A stretch of 49,373 nucleotides of DNA from an uncultured Megasphaera sp. (GCA_900540735.1 UQHB01000019.1:1-49373), one strand, 5' to 3'; counted from the first letter of the stretch, positions 24,904 through 34,028 are shown. The notes: generated by a model not told the origin, from the letters alone. Made by a program: numbers and translations.

Positions 24904-26214
24904 ATGGATTACACAACGCAGATGGATGCTGCCCGTAAAGGCATTGTCACACCGCAAATGAAAATTGTCGCAGAAAAGGAAAAAATGCCTGTGGAACGGT
25001 TAATGGCATTAATCGCTAAAGGGGAAGTTGCTATTCCTGCGAATAAAAATCATACTGCTTTGTCTCCAGAAGCTGTTGGCAAACATTGCCGCACGAAAAT
25101 CAATGTTAACCTTGGTGTTTCGCCGGAACACAACAACTACGACGAAGAATTACAAAAAGTCCAGAATGCTATCGACATGAAAGCAGAAGCTATTATGGAC
25201 CTCAGTAACTTCGGTAAAACTCGTGAATTCCGCAAACGCCTTATTGGCATGTCCACGGCGATGATCGGCACAGTCCCGATGTATGATGCTGTTGGCATGC
25301 TCGATAAAGATTTAAAAGATATTACAGTCGATGAATTCTTCTCTGTTGTCGAACAGCACGCAGAAGACGGCGTTGACTTCATGACTATCCATGCCGGCAT
25401 GAACCAGAAAACGGCAGAACGTATTAAACGCAATCCTCGTTTGACGAATATCGTTTCCCGTGGCGGTTCTTTGTTATTCGCTTGGATGGAAATGAACAAG
25501 AAAGAAAACCCGTTCTACGAATATTATGACCGTCTCCTCGACATCTGCGCTAAATACGACGTAACCCTCAGCCTCGGTGATGCGTGCCGTCCTGGCTGTA
25601 CGCACGATGCTACAGACCCGGCTCAGATTGAAGAACTCATTACCCTCGGCGAACTCACAAAACGGGCTTGGGAAAAGAACGTCCAAGTCATGATTGAAGG
25701 CCCAGGCCATATGGTATTAAACGAAATCGCAGCGAACATGATGCTCGAAAAACGCCTCTGCCATAATGCTCCGTTCTATGTCTTAGGGCCGCTCGTTACG
25801 GATGTTGCTCCTGGCTATGACCACATTACCAGTGCTATTGGTGGTGCTATTGCTGGTTCTTGCGGTGCGGACTTCCTTTGCTACGTTACACCGGCTGAAC
25901 ATCTTCGCTTGCCAGACGTTAACGACGTAAAAGAAGGTATCATTGCGACTCGTATTGCAGCACACGCTGCTGACCTTGCCAAAGGTATCCCGGGTGCACA
26001 AGAATGGGACGATGCCATGAGTGTAGCCCGTGCAAACGTCGACTTCGATACGATGCTCAAACTGGCTATTGACCCGGAAAAAGCAACGCGTTACTACGAA
26101 TCGAGCAAACCAGAATGCCCGGGGACTTGCACCATGTGCGGTAAAATGTGCCCAGCTCGGACGATGAAGAAAATCTTGAACGGCGAAGACGTTTCCTTAC
26201 TAGACTTCGACTAA
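24904..26214 (+). CDS. thiC: phosphomethylpyrimidine synthase
   Basis: 436-aa radical-SAM enzyme that turns aminoimidazole ribotide into HMP phosphate, the thiamine pyrimidine. The family core is visible: KINVNLGVSPEHNNYDEELQ, LGDACRPGCTHDATD, MIEGPGHMVLNEIA and YVTPAEHLRLPDVNDVKEG. The C-terminal cluster motif CTMCGKMC (C-x2-C-x4-C) binds the [4Fe-4S] centre. Start ATG 24904 with AGGAGGAACAAG. Size and motifs are normal for the Clostridia/Negativicutes form. Confidence 0.97.
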   Translation: MDYTTQMDAARKGIVTPQMKIVAEKEKMPVERLMALIAKGEVAIPANKNHTALSPEAVGKHCRTKINVNLGVSPEHNNYDEELQKVQNAIDMKAEAIMDLSNFGKTREFRKRLIGMSTAMIGTVPMYDAVGMLDKDLKDITVDEFFSVVEQHAEDGVDFMTIHAGMNQKTAERIKRNPRLTNIVSRGGSLLFAWMEMNKKENPFYEYYDRLLDICAKYDVTLSLGDACRPGCTHDATDPAQIEELITLGELTKRAWEKNVQVMIEGPGHMVLNEIAANMMLEKRLCHNAPFYVLGPLVTDVAPGYDHITSAIGGAIAGSCGADFLCYVTPAEHLRLPDVNDVKEGIIATRIAAHAADLAKGIPGAQEWDDAMSVARANVDFDTMLKLAIDPEKATRYYESSKPECPGTCTMCGKMCPARTMKKILNGEDVSLLDFD

Positions 26215-26233
26215 TCATACGAGTTTAGATATA

Positions 26234-26273
26234 CGAAAAAGACTACATCCTATGATGTAGTCTTTTTTTACGT
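26234..26273. terminator. thiC/lexA bidirectional terminator
   Basis: Stem AAAAAGACTACATC/GATGTAGTCTTTTT between the convergent ends of thiC and lexA, with A and T runs on both sides. Confidence 0.85.
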
Positions 26274-26283
26274 GCATATAGAA

Positions 26284-26904
26284 TTAATAACGGCGATATA
26301 AGCCGACGACTTTACCGAGAATTTGGCATTGCTGCGTATAAATCGGGTCGTAGTCGTCATTTTCCGGCTGGAGACGGATGCGGTCTGCTTCTTTGAAATA
26401 CCGTTTTACTGTAGCTTCATCATCAATCATAGCGACGACGATTTCGCCGTTTTCGGCAACTTCTTGTTGCCGTACAATGAGGATATCTCCTTCAAAAATA
26501 CCTGCGTCTTTCATGCTGTCCCCTTTGACAGTGAGCATGAAGCAGTCATCGTTACTGCCAATAAATTCAGACGAGAAGGGATACACATCTTCCACGCATT
26601 CTTCTGCGAGGATAGGCGCACCGGCACGGACTTGACCAACGAGAGGTAAGGGCACGATTTTCTTTGACCGCCAAGACCCTTCATCTAATAATTCAATGGT
26701 CCGGTTCTTAGCCGGGTCGCGGCGAATAAAGCCTAAGTCTTCGAGGCGATGCAAATAGCCGTGCACTGTCGATGTAGAGCTTAGCCCCACTTCTTTACAG
26801 ATTTCCCGAACCGATGGGGGATAGCCGTATTGATGGACACATTTTCGGATGTATTCCAAAATTTGTTTTTGCCGTGTTGTTAACACTTTATCATTTATTA
26901 ACAT
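26284..26904 (-). CDS. lexA: SOS repressor LexA
   Basis: 206-aa repressor. Winged helix at the N-terminus (PPSVREICKEVGLSSTSTVH), a cleavage site within QVRAGAP (Ala-Gly), catalytic Ser in VKGDSMKDAG and Lys in DEATVKRYF. RecA-stimulated self-cleavage lifts repression of DNA-repair genes. ATG 26904 (MLINDK) has GGAG 8 nt upstream; the GTG/ATG codons at 26913/26910 are too near that site. Divergent from yneA, as in Bacillus. Confidence 0.96.
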   Translation of the reverse strand: MLINDKVLTTRQKQILEYIRKCVHQYGYPPSVREICKEVGLSSTSTVHGYLHRLEDLGFIRRDPAKNRTIELLDEGSWRSKKIVPLPLVGQVRAGAPILAEECVEDVYPFSSEFIGSNDDCFMLTVKGDSMKDAGIFEGDILIVRQQEVAENGEIVVAMIDDEATVKRYFKEADRIRLQPENDDYDPIYTQQCQILGKVVGLYRRY

Positions 26905-26939
26905 ATTCATCACTCCATATATTTATACTTGCATTCTAT

Positions 26940-26972
26940 CATAGAAATGCAGAAAAGTCAAAACGTTTGTTC
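26940..26972 (-). promoter_or_regulatory. lexA promoter with a LexA-box-like operator
   Basis: On the minus strand TTGACT (26957-26962) and TAGAAT are 17 nt apart. The sequence aaacgtttgttc at 26961-26972 (read on the minus strand as GAAC-N4-GTTT) overlaps the -35 and matches the Gram-positive LexA consensus GAAC-N4-GTTY. Fits autorepression. Confidence 0.6.
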
Positions 26973-27008
26973 ATACGAAATCGGCATGGAAAATTAGAAA
27001 ATTTGTTT

Positions 27009-27086
27009 GTCGAACATATTGACATAAACAACTGTTCGACGATATAATATAACCAAGTTAAACGAATGTTTGCGAAACGTCCGTTC
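27009..27086 (+). promoter_or_regulatory. yneA promoter and candidate LexA operators
   Basis: TTGACA (27019-27024) and TATAAT (27043-27048) form the promoter with an 18-nt spacer. A second copy of the 12-bp box, aaacgtccgttc, lies at 27075-27086. In addition GTCGAACA (27009-27016) and TGTTCGAC (27033-27040) form a perfect 8-bp inverted repeat around the -35 element. Confidence 0.6.
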
Positions 27087-27106
27087 AATACAAGGAGTGA
27101 AACAAT

Positions 27107-27433
27107 ATGAAAAAACAAGGGCAAAGAAGACATACACCGTGGTTACAATATATGATATTTCTCGTCTGCCTCTTAGGCATAGCACAACTGGGCTGGATGT
27201 ATCACAATGATACGCAATATATTCCCGTACAAGTCCAAGAAGGAGATACGGTTTGGCAAATAGCTTCGGATGTTTCGGATAATACGACCGATGTGCGCAA
27301 CGTCGTCGAAGACATTATGAACCGTAATCATCTCACGAATAATGCCGATATTCATCCGGGACAGACCATTGAGATTCCCGTTTCGAAAGAAAAACTCGCA
27401 GCAATCCAAGCGAAATTTTCCCAGCGAGAATAA
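27107..27433 (+). CDS. yneA: YneA-like LysM-domain SOS cell-division inhibitor
   Basis: 108-aa protein with an N-terminal membrane anchor (WLQYMIFLVCLLGIAQLGWM) and one extracytoplasmic LysM domain (PVQVQEGDTVWQIASDVSD, IHPGQTIEIPV). This size and layout, divergently transcribed from lexA, is that of YneA, which delays septation during the SOS response. Candidate LexA boxes in its promoter support this. Start ATG 27107 with AAGGAG. Confidence 0.8.
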   Translation: MKKQGQRRHTPWLQYMIFLVCLLGIAQLGWMYHNDTQYIPVQVQEGDTVWQIASDVSDNTTDVRNVVEDIMNRNHLTNNADIHPGQTIEIPVSKEKLAAIQAKFSQRE

Positions 27434-27436
27434 CGA

Positions 27437-27472
27437 AAGCCAGCTCGCAAGGAGCTGGCCTTTTATTTACGT
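27437..27472. terminator. terminator between yneA and the recombinase
   Basis: Stem GCCAGCTC/GAGCTGGC with a GCAAG loop and TTTTATTT on the plus strand. The two flanking genes converge here. Confidence 0.85.
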
Positions 27473-28455
27473 TCTTCTGTGATTTTAAAGATAGGATTGT
27501 CAATGAGGCGGTCTGCTTCATCGATGTAGCGGCGTACGACGGACGTAGAACGGTGGCGTGTTTGTTGCATAATTTGCCGTTCTTCGACGTGGTGCTGTGC
27601 CGCAGAGGTAGCAAAGCCGTGGCGCAGACTATGAGCACCGTAATCTTTTGGGTCCATGCCCATGAGGCCGACGTAATGCTTGACAATGAGGGCAATAGCT
27701 TTGTCAGAAATAGCCGTCTTACGGACGCCTTTGTTACCGCGTGTAAAACCGCGAAAGACTGGGCCTGACGTAATGCCGCTTACCGAGAGCCAATGCTTTA
27801 AGGCCGTCACGGCGCAGACTTCCTTATCTTGGACGAAGGGGATAGCGATTTGCTGGCCTCGGTCGTATTGGTCCGTCTTCGATTTACGGAGTGTAATGAG
27901 GAGACCTAAGCGCGTAAAATTTAAATCTTGCACTTCTATGCCGGCAATTTCAGAGCGGCGCATAGCCCCGTAAAAGCCGACGAGGAGAATCGCCTTGTCC
28001 CGGGCAATTTGTAAAGGCGTGCCGTCTACATAGGTCAGCATTTCTTTGATGTCGTCAAAGAGGATAGGGAGCTTTCCTTTTTGCATGGTCCCTTTCATGC
28101 GCTTAATACCGCGCAGGGCATTTTTGACGATAGGGAAGCGGCACGGATTATCTTTGATACCGGCAGCTTCGTAGTTTTCCGTCAGCGCGCTGATGCGCCG
28201 TGCAACCGTATTGGCTTTGGCGTTATCGGCAAGGTCATTGATGTAATTGACTATCGTTTCGGGCTGGGCCGGGAAGGATTCGACATCGTGATAGTCGCAC
28301 CATTCACAAAAATCTTTCCAGTCCGATTGGTAGGCGTCAATCGTGTTGTCCGCACGAGCGACGTAAATACTTTGCCGTGCTTTTTCTGTCAGCTTATCGT
28401 TATTGGCAATCACTTCAGCACGGCCAATGTAAAAATGTTTTAGTTCTTCTGCCAT
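27463..28455 (-). CDS. stand-alone tyrosine recombinase/integrase
   Basis: 330-aa phage-integrase family protein. N-terminal core-binding domain (SIYVARADNTIDAYQSDWKD). Catalytic residues: Arg in FYGAMRRSE (166-167), HSLRHG (His 275, Arg 278), TRHRS (His 301) and the nucleophile Tyr in VVRRYIDEA (310). ATG 28455 has AAAGGAG. Its codon style is like the surrounding core, and no att repeats or cargo adjoin it, so it does not look like a fresh mobile-element integrase. It could be a Xer-like housekeeping enzyme or a domesticated integrase. In Bacillus an unrelated recombinase (YneB) occupies the same place beside yneA. Confidence 0.85.
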   Translation of the reverse strand: MAEELKHFYIGRAEVIANNDKLTEKARQSIYVARADNTIDAYQSDWKDFCEWCDYHDVESFPAQPETIVNYINDLADNAKANTVARRISALTENYEAAGIKDNPCRFPIVKNALRGIKRMKGTMQKGKLPILFDDIKEMLTYVDGTPLQIARDKAILLVGFYGAMRRSEIAGIEVQDLNFTRLGLLITLRKSKTDQYDRGQQIAIPFVQDKEVCAVTALKHWLSVSGITSGPVFRGFTRGNKGVRKTAISDKAIALIVKHYVGLMGMDPKDYGAHSLRHGFATSAAQHHVEERQIMQQTRHRSTSVVRRYIDEADRLIDNPIFKITEERK

Positions 28456-28539
28456 AGGGCTCACTCCTTTAGGAGAACTCGTTGTATACGTACAGTACCA
28501 TGAATTCCCAAAGAAGTCAAACATATGGACGAAATCCTC

Positions 28540-29103
28540 TTATTTCAAGAGCAGTTGCAAGAACTGCTGTAAAATCGCCGGGTGCGCAGGCCACGCCGGA
28601 GCCGTGACGAGATTGCCTTCGGTCATGGCTTGATGCGGTTCCATCGGGATGTACGTGCCGCCAGCCAGGACGATTTCCGGGGACACAGCAGGATATGCCG
28701 TCAGCTTGCGGCCGCGCAGGACATTGGCTGCGGCTAAGACTTGAATGCCGTGGCAAATAGCGGCAACAGGCTTTTGCTGTTCCATGAACCACCGCGTAAT
28801 GGCAATGACCGTCGGGTCAAGGCGAATGTATTCCGGTGCCCGTCCGCCTGTGATGTAGAGGCCGTCGTACCCTTGATAGCGGAGATTGGACATCGTTCCA
28901 TTTAAGGTGAAGAGATGGCCTGGCTTTTCCGTGTATGTCTGGTCGCCAAGAAAATCATGGACTGCCGTTTTAATCGTATCGCCAGCAGTTTTGCCGGGGC
29001 AGACGACCGTGACGTGAATGCCCACCGTTTCGAGCGTTTGATAGGGAACCATGACTTCGTAGTCTTCGACAAAATCACCGGCTAACATTAATACTTGTAT
29101 CAT
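28540..29103 (-). CDS. DJ-1/PfpI-family protein
   Basis: 187-aa cytoplasmic protein of the DJ-1/PfpI/YajL class. The beta-alpha core starts IQVLMLAGDFVEDYE, a glycine-rich GLYITGGRAPEYIRLD follows, and the nucleophile elbow is AAICHGIQVL (Cys near residue 116). The glutamate partner is in DFVEDYEVMVPYQ. Members act as glyoxalases, deglycases or peptidases; the substrate cannot be told from sequence. It has its own strong ribosome site (AAAAGGAGG) and 80 nt separate it from the recombinase. Confidence 0.88.
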   Translation of the reverse strand: MIQVLMLAGDFVEDYEVMVPYQTLETVGIHVTVVCPGKTAGDTIKTAVHDFLGDQTYTEKPGHLFTLNGTMSNLRYQGYDGLYITGGRAPEYIRLDPTVIAITRWFMEQQKPVAAICHGIQVLAAANVLRGRKLTAYPAVSPEIVLAGGTYIPMEPHQAMTEGNLVTAPAWPAHPAILQQFLQLLLK

Positions 29104-29191
29104 AGTGATTCCTCCTTTTCAGTAGATTCCTTTATTTCCTTATACTATAGCATAGGGTGATACGAATTTTTTGTTATCTTATAACTCGATT

Positions 29192-29226
29192 CTATGCACT
29201 TTTATTCGTATACGTAAAGTGCATAG
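29192..29226. promoter_or_regulatory. 11-bp perfect inverted repeat between divergent genes
   Basis: CTATGCACTTT (29192-29202) and AAAGTGCATAG (29216-29226) flank a 13-nt spacer containing GTATAC. It lies between the DJ-1 gene (minus) and the small gene at 29363 (plus). A dimeric regulator operator is the simplest reading. Confidence 0.5.
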
Positions 29227-29362
29227 AGCTTTCTGAACCTATGATTTAAAGTGATAGAAAATGTGAGAAAGTGATACTGAAAAAGGTCTTTTCATCTGGA
29301 AGAAAAGGCGTATAATAAACACATTCAATAGATTAGGACACAATTTCTAGGAGGCTCTTGAC

Positions 29363-29617
29363 ATGATTGACAAAGAACGTAAACTGAACATTGAAGGTGC
29401 AATTTCTGATGAAAAATTAGACCGGGCATTATTCTTAGTAGAAAAATGGGAAAAAAATACAGCTGAACGCTTTGGCACGCCTCTCGATACAGCTGGTAGT
29501 GCTTGCAAACACCGTTTAGTTGACGCCGACGTAGACAGCATTGAAATCCACGCTAAAAACAAGACATTCTTTGTACAAATGTCTTGCGGCACGACCATTA
29601 GCGGCTTCTTAAAATAA
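29363..29617 (+). CDS. small conserved-looking hypothetical protein
   Basis: 84-aa protein: an acidic and basic N-terminal half (ERKLNIEGAISDEKLDRALF) and a C-terminal part with two cysteines (AGSACKHRL, QMSCGTTISGFLK). A good ribosome site (AGGAGG) and TATAAT at 29311-29316 precede it and a strong terminator follows, so it is expressed as a single gene. I recognise no family. Its codon use matches the core genes. Confidence 0.75.
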   Translation: MIDKERKLNIEGAISDEKLDRALFLVEKWEKNTAERFGTPLDTAGSACKHRLVDADVDSIEIHAKNKTFFVQMSCGTTISGFLK

Positions 29618-29628
29618 TATAGACATAA

Positions 29629-29670
29629 ATAATCCCTGATGCAGTAGCTACTGTGTCAGGGATTTTTTTG
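29629..29670 (+). terminator. terminator of the small gene
   Basis: Stem AATCCCTGA/TCAGGGATT followed by seven T, 11 nt after the stop. Confidence 0.9.
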
Positions 29671-29747
29671 TTTTCATGAAATTATATATGGTATAATAAT
29701 TAATAATGTTAGTTGATAATCCTGATATCATGAGAGGAGTAACACTT

Positions 29748-30334
29748 TTGGCTACTAAAAATACAGTAACTATTGGCGTTGAAAAGCAAATTTGGGATGC
29801 AGCTTGTGTCTTGCGAGGAAATATCGATGCATCTGAATATAAACACGTCATCTTGGGCTTAATCTTTTTAAAGTATATTTCTGACAGTTTCGAAGCCAAA
29901 TACAATGAACTCGTAGCAGATGGATTTGAAGAAGACAAAGATGAGTATACAGCGGAAAATATCTTCTTTGTCCCCAATGGTGCTCGTTGGGAAGATATAG
30001 CATCTTATACACACAAGTCACAAATTGGTGTCGTCATTGATGAAGCTATGAAGGCGATTGAAAAAGAAAACCCTCGTCTTAAAGATATTTTACCGAAAAA
30101 CTTTGCTCGTAAAGAATTAGATAAAAGTCGACTTAGCGATGTCGTTGATTTATTTACGAATATCAAAATGGCCGCTCACGGCAATGAAAAAGATATTTTA
30201 GGACGAACCTATGAATATTGCCTCTCTATATTTGCTGAACAAGAAGGAAAGAAAGCCGGAGAATTCTTTACGCCTTCGTGCATCGTCCGGACGTTAGTTG
30301 AAGTCCTAAAGCCCTATAAAGGACAAGTCTATGA
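29748..30334 (+). pseudogene. hsdM: second hsdM, 5' part (interrupted by a mobile element)
   Basis: First 195 codons of a type I methyltransferase closely related to the intact HsdM at 4629 (VEKQIWDAACVLRGNIDASE, EFFTPSCIVRTLVEVLKPYK). It reads from TTG 29748, which has GAGGAG 9 nt upstream, and is severed at GQVYD, exactly before the DPCCGSGG motif. The frame runs on for 26 foreign codons to a stop at 30413. The remainder resumes at 39253. Removing 30335-39254 restores GQVYDPCCGSGG in frame. Confidence 0.93.
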
Positions 30335-30359
30335 CAAAAGATGCTTTGATTTGATACAA
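30333..30359. repeat. attL of the 8.9-kb serine-recombinase element
   Basis: Dinucleotide GA (30333-30334) at the hsdM break, then 14 nt, then the arm atttgatacaa (30349-30359). The other end has the mirror image at exactly the same distance (39228-39238 and GA 39253-39254). This symmetric half-site pattern around a 2-bp core is what serine integrases leave. Confidence 0.8.
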
Positions 30360-30628
30360 GTTAACCAAACATGTGCTTGCTTGCGAAACAGCAGTGGCAA
30401 TGGGGATTTATAGGACTCGCCAAGAAAAGGCGGGCTTATTTTTTTGCCTAAAACAGGGTTTGGCCATACAGCGAACAAATTTCTCGACAAGGCGATGCAT
30501 ACTGGGTTAACGATATAAAGGCTATCGTTGGCCAGTATAAATGGCTGTTTTTAGTTGCCATTTCATCTTTTACTTGACTTTTCACTGATTCAGAGCAACC
30601 ATACGACCAACGTAAGGAGGGATTGTTC

Positions 30629-32155
30629 ATGGATTTTGAAAAGGAAGTAGATTACCGGTTGGCACGATGGCTTCTTGTAAATCTTTATCGTACTGGCCTG
30701 ATGAAAGAAGATATGTATATCGCGGCACAAAAGGATTACTTCGCCCAAGTCATCCGGGAGAAAGGCGGATACGAGCTTGTCGGCATCTATGCGGACGAAG
30801 GGATTACAGGCACATCGTGGAAGCGGCGTGAAGCTTTCAAACAGATGATGGCAGACTGTGAAGCCGGGCTTATCGACATCATTGTCACGAAATCCGTGTC
30901 CAGATTTGCCCGGAATACGGTCGATTCTATTACAGCGATACGGAAGTTACAAAGCCTTGGCGTGGCAGTATATTTCCAGAAAGAAAATATGTGGTCGAAC
31001 GACAGCAAAGGTGAGTTTGTCTTGACGCTCATGTCATCACTGGCACAGGAAGAAAGTCGGAATATCTCAGAAAATACAAAATGAGAAATCAGAAGACGTT
31101 TTGCTGCTGGTTTTTATTCCGTGCCTTACAGCCATTTCCTCGGATACAATCGTGCAGAAAAATGCAAAATGGTTGTGAATCCGAAAGAGGCCAAAATAGC
31201 AAAACTGATCTATAGGCTTTTCCTTCAAGGACTGACTTCATACAGTATTGCTAAGGAACTGACGGAGAAAGGAATAAAAACTCCGGCGGGCTGTGAAAAA
31301 TGGTGCAGGAGAACCGTTTTTAGTATATTGACCAATGAAAAATATAAGGGAGATGCTTTGTTGCAGAAGCGGATTTATATAGACTTTATTTCCAAGAAAT
31401 CTATTGCTAATGTGGGTCAACTTCCTCGATACTATGTCACAGCTGGCCATGAGGCAATTATCGATTCGGGCGTATTTGATTATGTACAACAGAAAATAAA
31501 GGAAAGAGACGAGATGGCTACACGTTATTCAGGCGTGACGATATGCTCTAGTAAGATTATCTGCGAACATTATGAGACCCCATACATGCCTAGGCCGGAG
31601 CACTCTAACGATGAACGATATCGTAAAATTGTCTGGACATGCCGGAATCGTTTCAATAAAAAGGTATGCGGAGTAAAAAACACCCGCATACCGGATTTCA
31701 GAATGGAAGCGTTGTTTGCAGCAATAGCAAAGGCAGGAATAAAGACGCATCCAAGAGCTTTAAAATTATGTCGTCAGGTATTGAAGCTACTGGGTCTCTA
31801 TAAAAAATTCTGTTACTTAAAAGAATACGAAAAATTCGTCTCGGATGCTATAGAGGAAATGACTTTTGTTATTGAAAGAATCGTTGTGTATCCGGATAAA
31901 CATATAAAAGCCGAACTGTTGACAGGTGAAACATTTTCTATTGATTTGGTAAAAGCCAAGGTATTATCTTGCAACGGGCATTACGAGGAACTTAATCAAA
32001 ATGATATGTTGTATATAAGGTGCCTGCAGTGTGGTAAAGAATTACCCAGAAGCAGTAGGAAACGGAGAAAATTTTGTTCCGATAGCTGTAGGATAAAGTG
32101 GTCTAGTCGACATAAGTCACATCGTAGAACCTCAACAAGAGGCAAGAAGATTTGA
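30629..32155 (+). pseudogene. large serine recombinase, decayed copy 1
   Basis: Starts MDFEKEVDYRLARWLLVNLY, which is the beginning of a different small helper protein. It then enters the resolvase domain in the middle (YELVGIYADEGITGTSWKRR, TKSVSRFARNTVDSITAIRK). The usual N-terminal strand with the nucleophile Ser (YxRVSTD type) is missing. A TGA at 31082-31084 stands where family members have Trp (SENTK-W), and the frame then continues as RRRFAAGFYSVPYSHFLGYN through the recombinase domain (GDALLQKRIYIDFISKK). The zinc-ribbon and coiled-coil parts are shortened, and a CxxC-type zinc finger (CLQCGKEL, FCSDSCRIKW) ends the protein. Not functional as an integrase. Confidence 0.8.
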
Positions 32156-32165
32156 CTTCCCGTCA

Positions 32166-33264
32166 TCATTCAGACTTTATGACACCCCAATTTTCACCAA
32201 ATAGTTCATTACCGCCGGCATTAAGTTGAAGAACACATGATTCATCCAATATCTTTTGTATTTTTTTAGTGGGAGCTTCTTTGCGATCGAAAGCGATAAA
32301 TATCTGCTTTTTACTTTGGGTATAGAGTTCCATAATTTTTTCGAGTGGTTCATACCCGATGTTGGTAAAAATTAAAGAATCGTGGGCAAGGGCGGGAAGT
32401 TCGGTCAATTTAAGTACGGTGAGGTCAAATACGATAAGACTTTTGTAAGATGTACCGGTACCTGTATCGTCAGGCGTATGAAAGTCATAGGTTAAATTTT
32501 TCTTATCTTCCTTCATGTTTTTTAGTTGGATATATTCCTCGTTTTGATGTTTCAACGCATTGATTTGGTTATTTATGCCTGAAAATTTGTCTAAAAAACG
32601 TTTTGAAATATTAACAGGAATTCCTTTCTTCCGTGTCTGTTCTTCTAACTGGTGTATCTGCTCGTCTATTGATGAAATCATGCTGTTGATGCGATCAGCC
32701 TCATTTTGTATTTCGGTATTAAGAATATTATGCAACTGTTTATGAAATGCTTCTATTTTAGATAATTCTTTTACATTTGCATCAGGGAAAAAATTAGTTA
32801 GGTTGTCAAAATCCTCCTGTGTAGCTGTAAATTTAGCATCTAAATTTATCTTGAGCATAGTAAGTTGTAAATTAAGACGACGGCGGCTCCTTTTTCCTTG
32901 TGATTTCCCCTTTAATAGAAGAAACGTAGCCTGCTGCTTCGAGATTGGCCTCGGACATTTTACTATCATTTTCCATGAGCATAGAGGATAAGGTATCTTG
33001 CAGGCTTTTAATTTTTTCTTCATTCTATGACACAAATTTTTCTGGCTCTACATGGGCGTTTATTTTTTTAGCAAGCTGGGATATTCCTTTTCTACCATTA
33101 AAGTAGGCTTTGAATGTCGGAGCTTGGAGGTCATAAATAGGATTGTCTTCCTCTAATTCGTAGTTTGTTATCTGTAAAAACAGCTTTTTAGTGAAATCCT
33201 CGATTTTAGACCCATCGGCTAGGACTGAATATAAGATTTTGGCAAATCCGCTAAATTCTAACAT
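32166..33264 (-). pseudogene. remnant of a second ABC-3C system
   Basis: Reverse-strand fragments. The first (33025-33264; MLEFSGFAKILYSVLADGSK, then ELEEDNPIYDLQAPTFKAYF) resembles in plan the start of an ABC-3C first component. After a stop and a frame change comes an unassigned piece (EEKIKSLQDTLSSMLMEN), then from about 32890 to 32166 the C-terminal half of a DUF2326 ATPase (FFPDANVKELSKIEAFHKQL, YKSLIVFDLTVLKLTELPAL, ending GGNELFGENWG). The latter matches the DUF2326 protein at 2679. The middle component and the ATP-binding half are gone. Non-functional. Confidence 0.65.
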
Positions 33265-33344
33265 TAGCAATCCACCTTCCCGAAACATATCTTAACGTAT
33301 CCAAGCATATCTTTTCTCGTTTCTAAACAAACGAGGAGTTATCA

Positions 33345-33842
33345 ATGGCAAAGACAGAAAACCAGAGTAAAAGGAATAGAGTTGTTTATTTGTATGTTAC
33401 TGAAAAAATGGTTCAGGATTATGGATTGGACCGAAGCAGACTCGAAAAGTACAATTCTTCAAAGCACTGGAAATATCCGATTTCGGTCACTGAGGAAGAA
33501 TATATGGCATACAACCGTGAGCATTGGCGGCTGAAGCGAAAGGATGACCGCGATAAGAAGCAGTTTGTCATTTATTTCATCGAACGGGAGAGCGACGAAT
33601 TCCAGGATGAACTTCAGCAGGTAGTGGATGTTGAAAATCTGGTCATGCGTCACCTCCGAATCGAAGCACTCTATGCGACTATCCGCCTGATGGAACCTCT
33701 TAATCAAAAGATTATCTTGTTATACATGGATGGTCACAGCGAAGCAGAAATCGCCGGAGTCATTGGTATGTCACAGAAGGCCGTCAACAAACGGAAACAG
33801 CGAATCTATGAGTTTATCCGCCAAAATTTACAGGCAAAGTAA
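33345..33842 (+). CDS. sigma-70 region 4-like regulator of the element
   Basis: 165-aa protein with MAKTENQSKRNRVVYLYVTE at the start and a sigma region 4-like HTH at the end (MDGHSEAEIAGVIGMSQKAV, NKRKQRIYEFIRQ). It has an AACGAGGAG ribosome site. It is the counterpart of the gene at 100-618 but lacks the Cys cluster. Such genes usually precede the recombinase in Firmicute elements, as here. Confidence 0.75.
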   Translation: MAKTENQSKRNRVVYLYVTEKMVQDYGLDRSRLEKYNSSKHWKYPISVTEEEYMAYNREHWRLKRKDDRDKKQFVIYFIERESDEFQDELQQVVDVENLVMRHLRIEALYATIRLMEPLNQKIILLYMDGHSEAEIAGVIGMSQKAVNKRKQRIYEFIRQNLQAK

Positions 33843-33938
33843 AAATTTTTTCAAATTCTGGTTCTTAAAAAGGCCGAATTTGTCCCTTATCTTATAGAAG
33901 GGCGGTTAAGCTCCTTCGGAAAGCAGGTAAAAATATGA

Positions 33939-34013
33939 AAAGTAAAACAATCTAGCTAGCTGGTCGGCGGCACGAATGGCCTTGACTATGACCGGTCAAG
34001 GCTCTGCCGACTA
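33939..34013. other. mini-ORF and strong hairpin ahead of recombinase copy 2
   Basis: A short frame atgaaaagtaaaacaatc (MKSKTI, stop) preceded by GAAAGCAGG is followed by a two-part stem: GTCGGC (33963-33968) with GCCGAC (34006-34011), and GCCTTGAC (33979-33986) with GTCAAGGC (33995-34002). The hairpin stands where the recombinase leader and N-terminus would be. It may be a regulatory leader structure. Confidence 0.4.
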
Positions 34014-34028
34014 CCAATAATACCTTAA

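Noticed and set aside
30440..30575. Gene fragment at the left end of the element
   Set aside because: An open frame (RQGDAYWVNDIKAIVGQYKW) lacks a start and resembles no family known to me.
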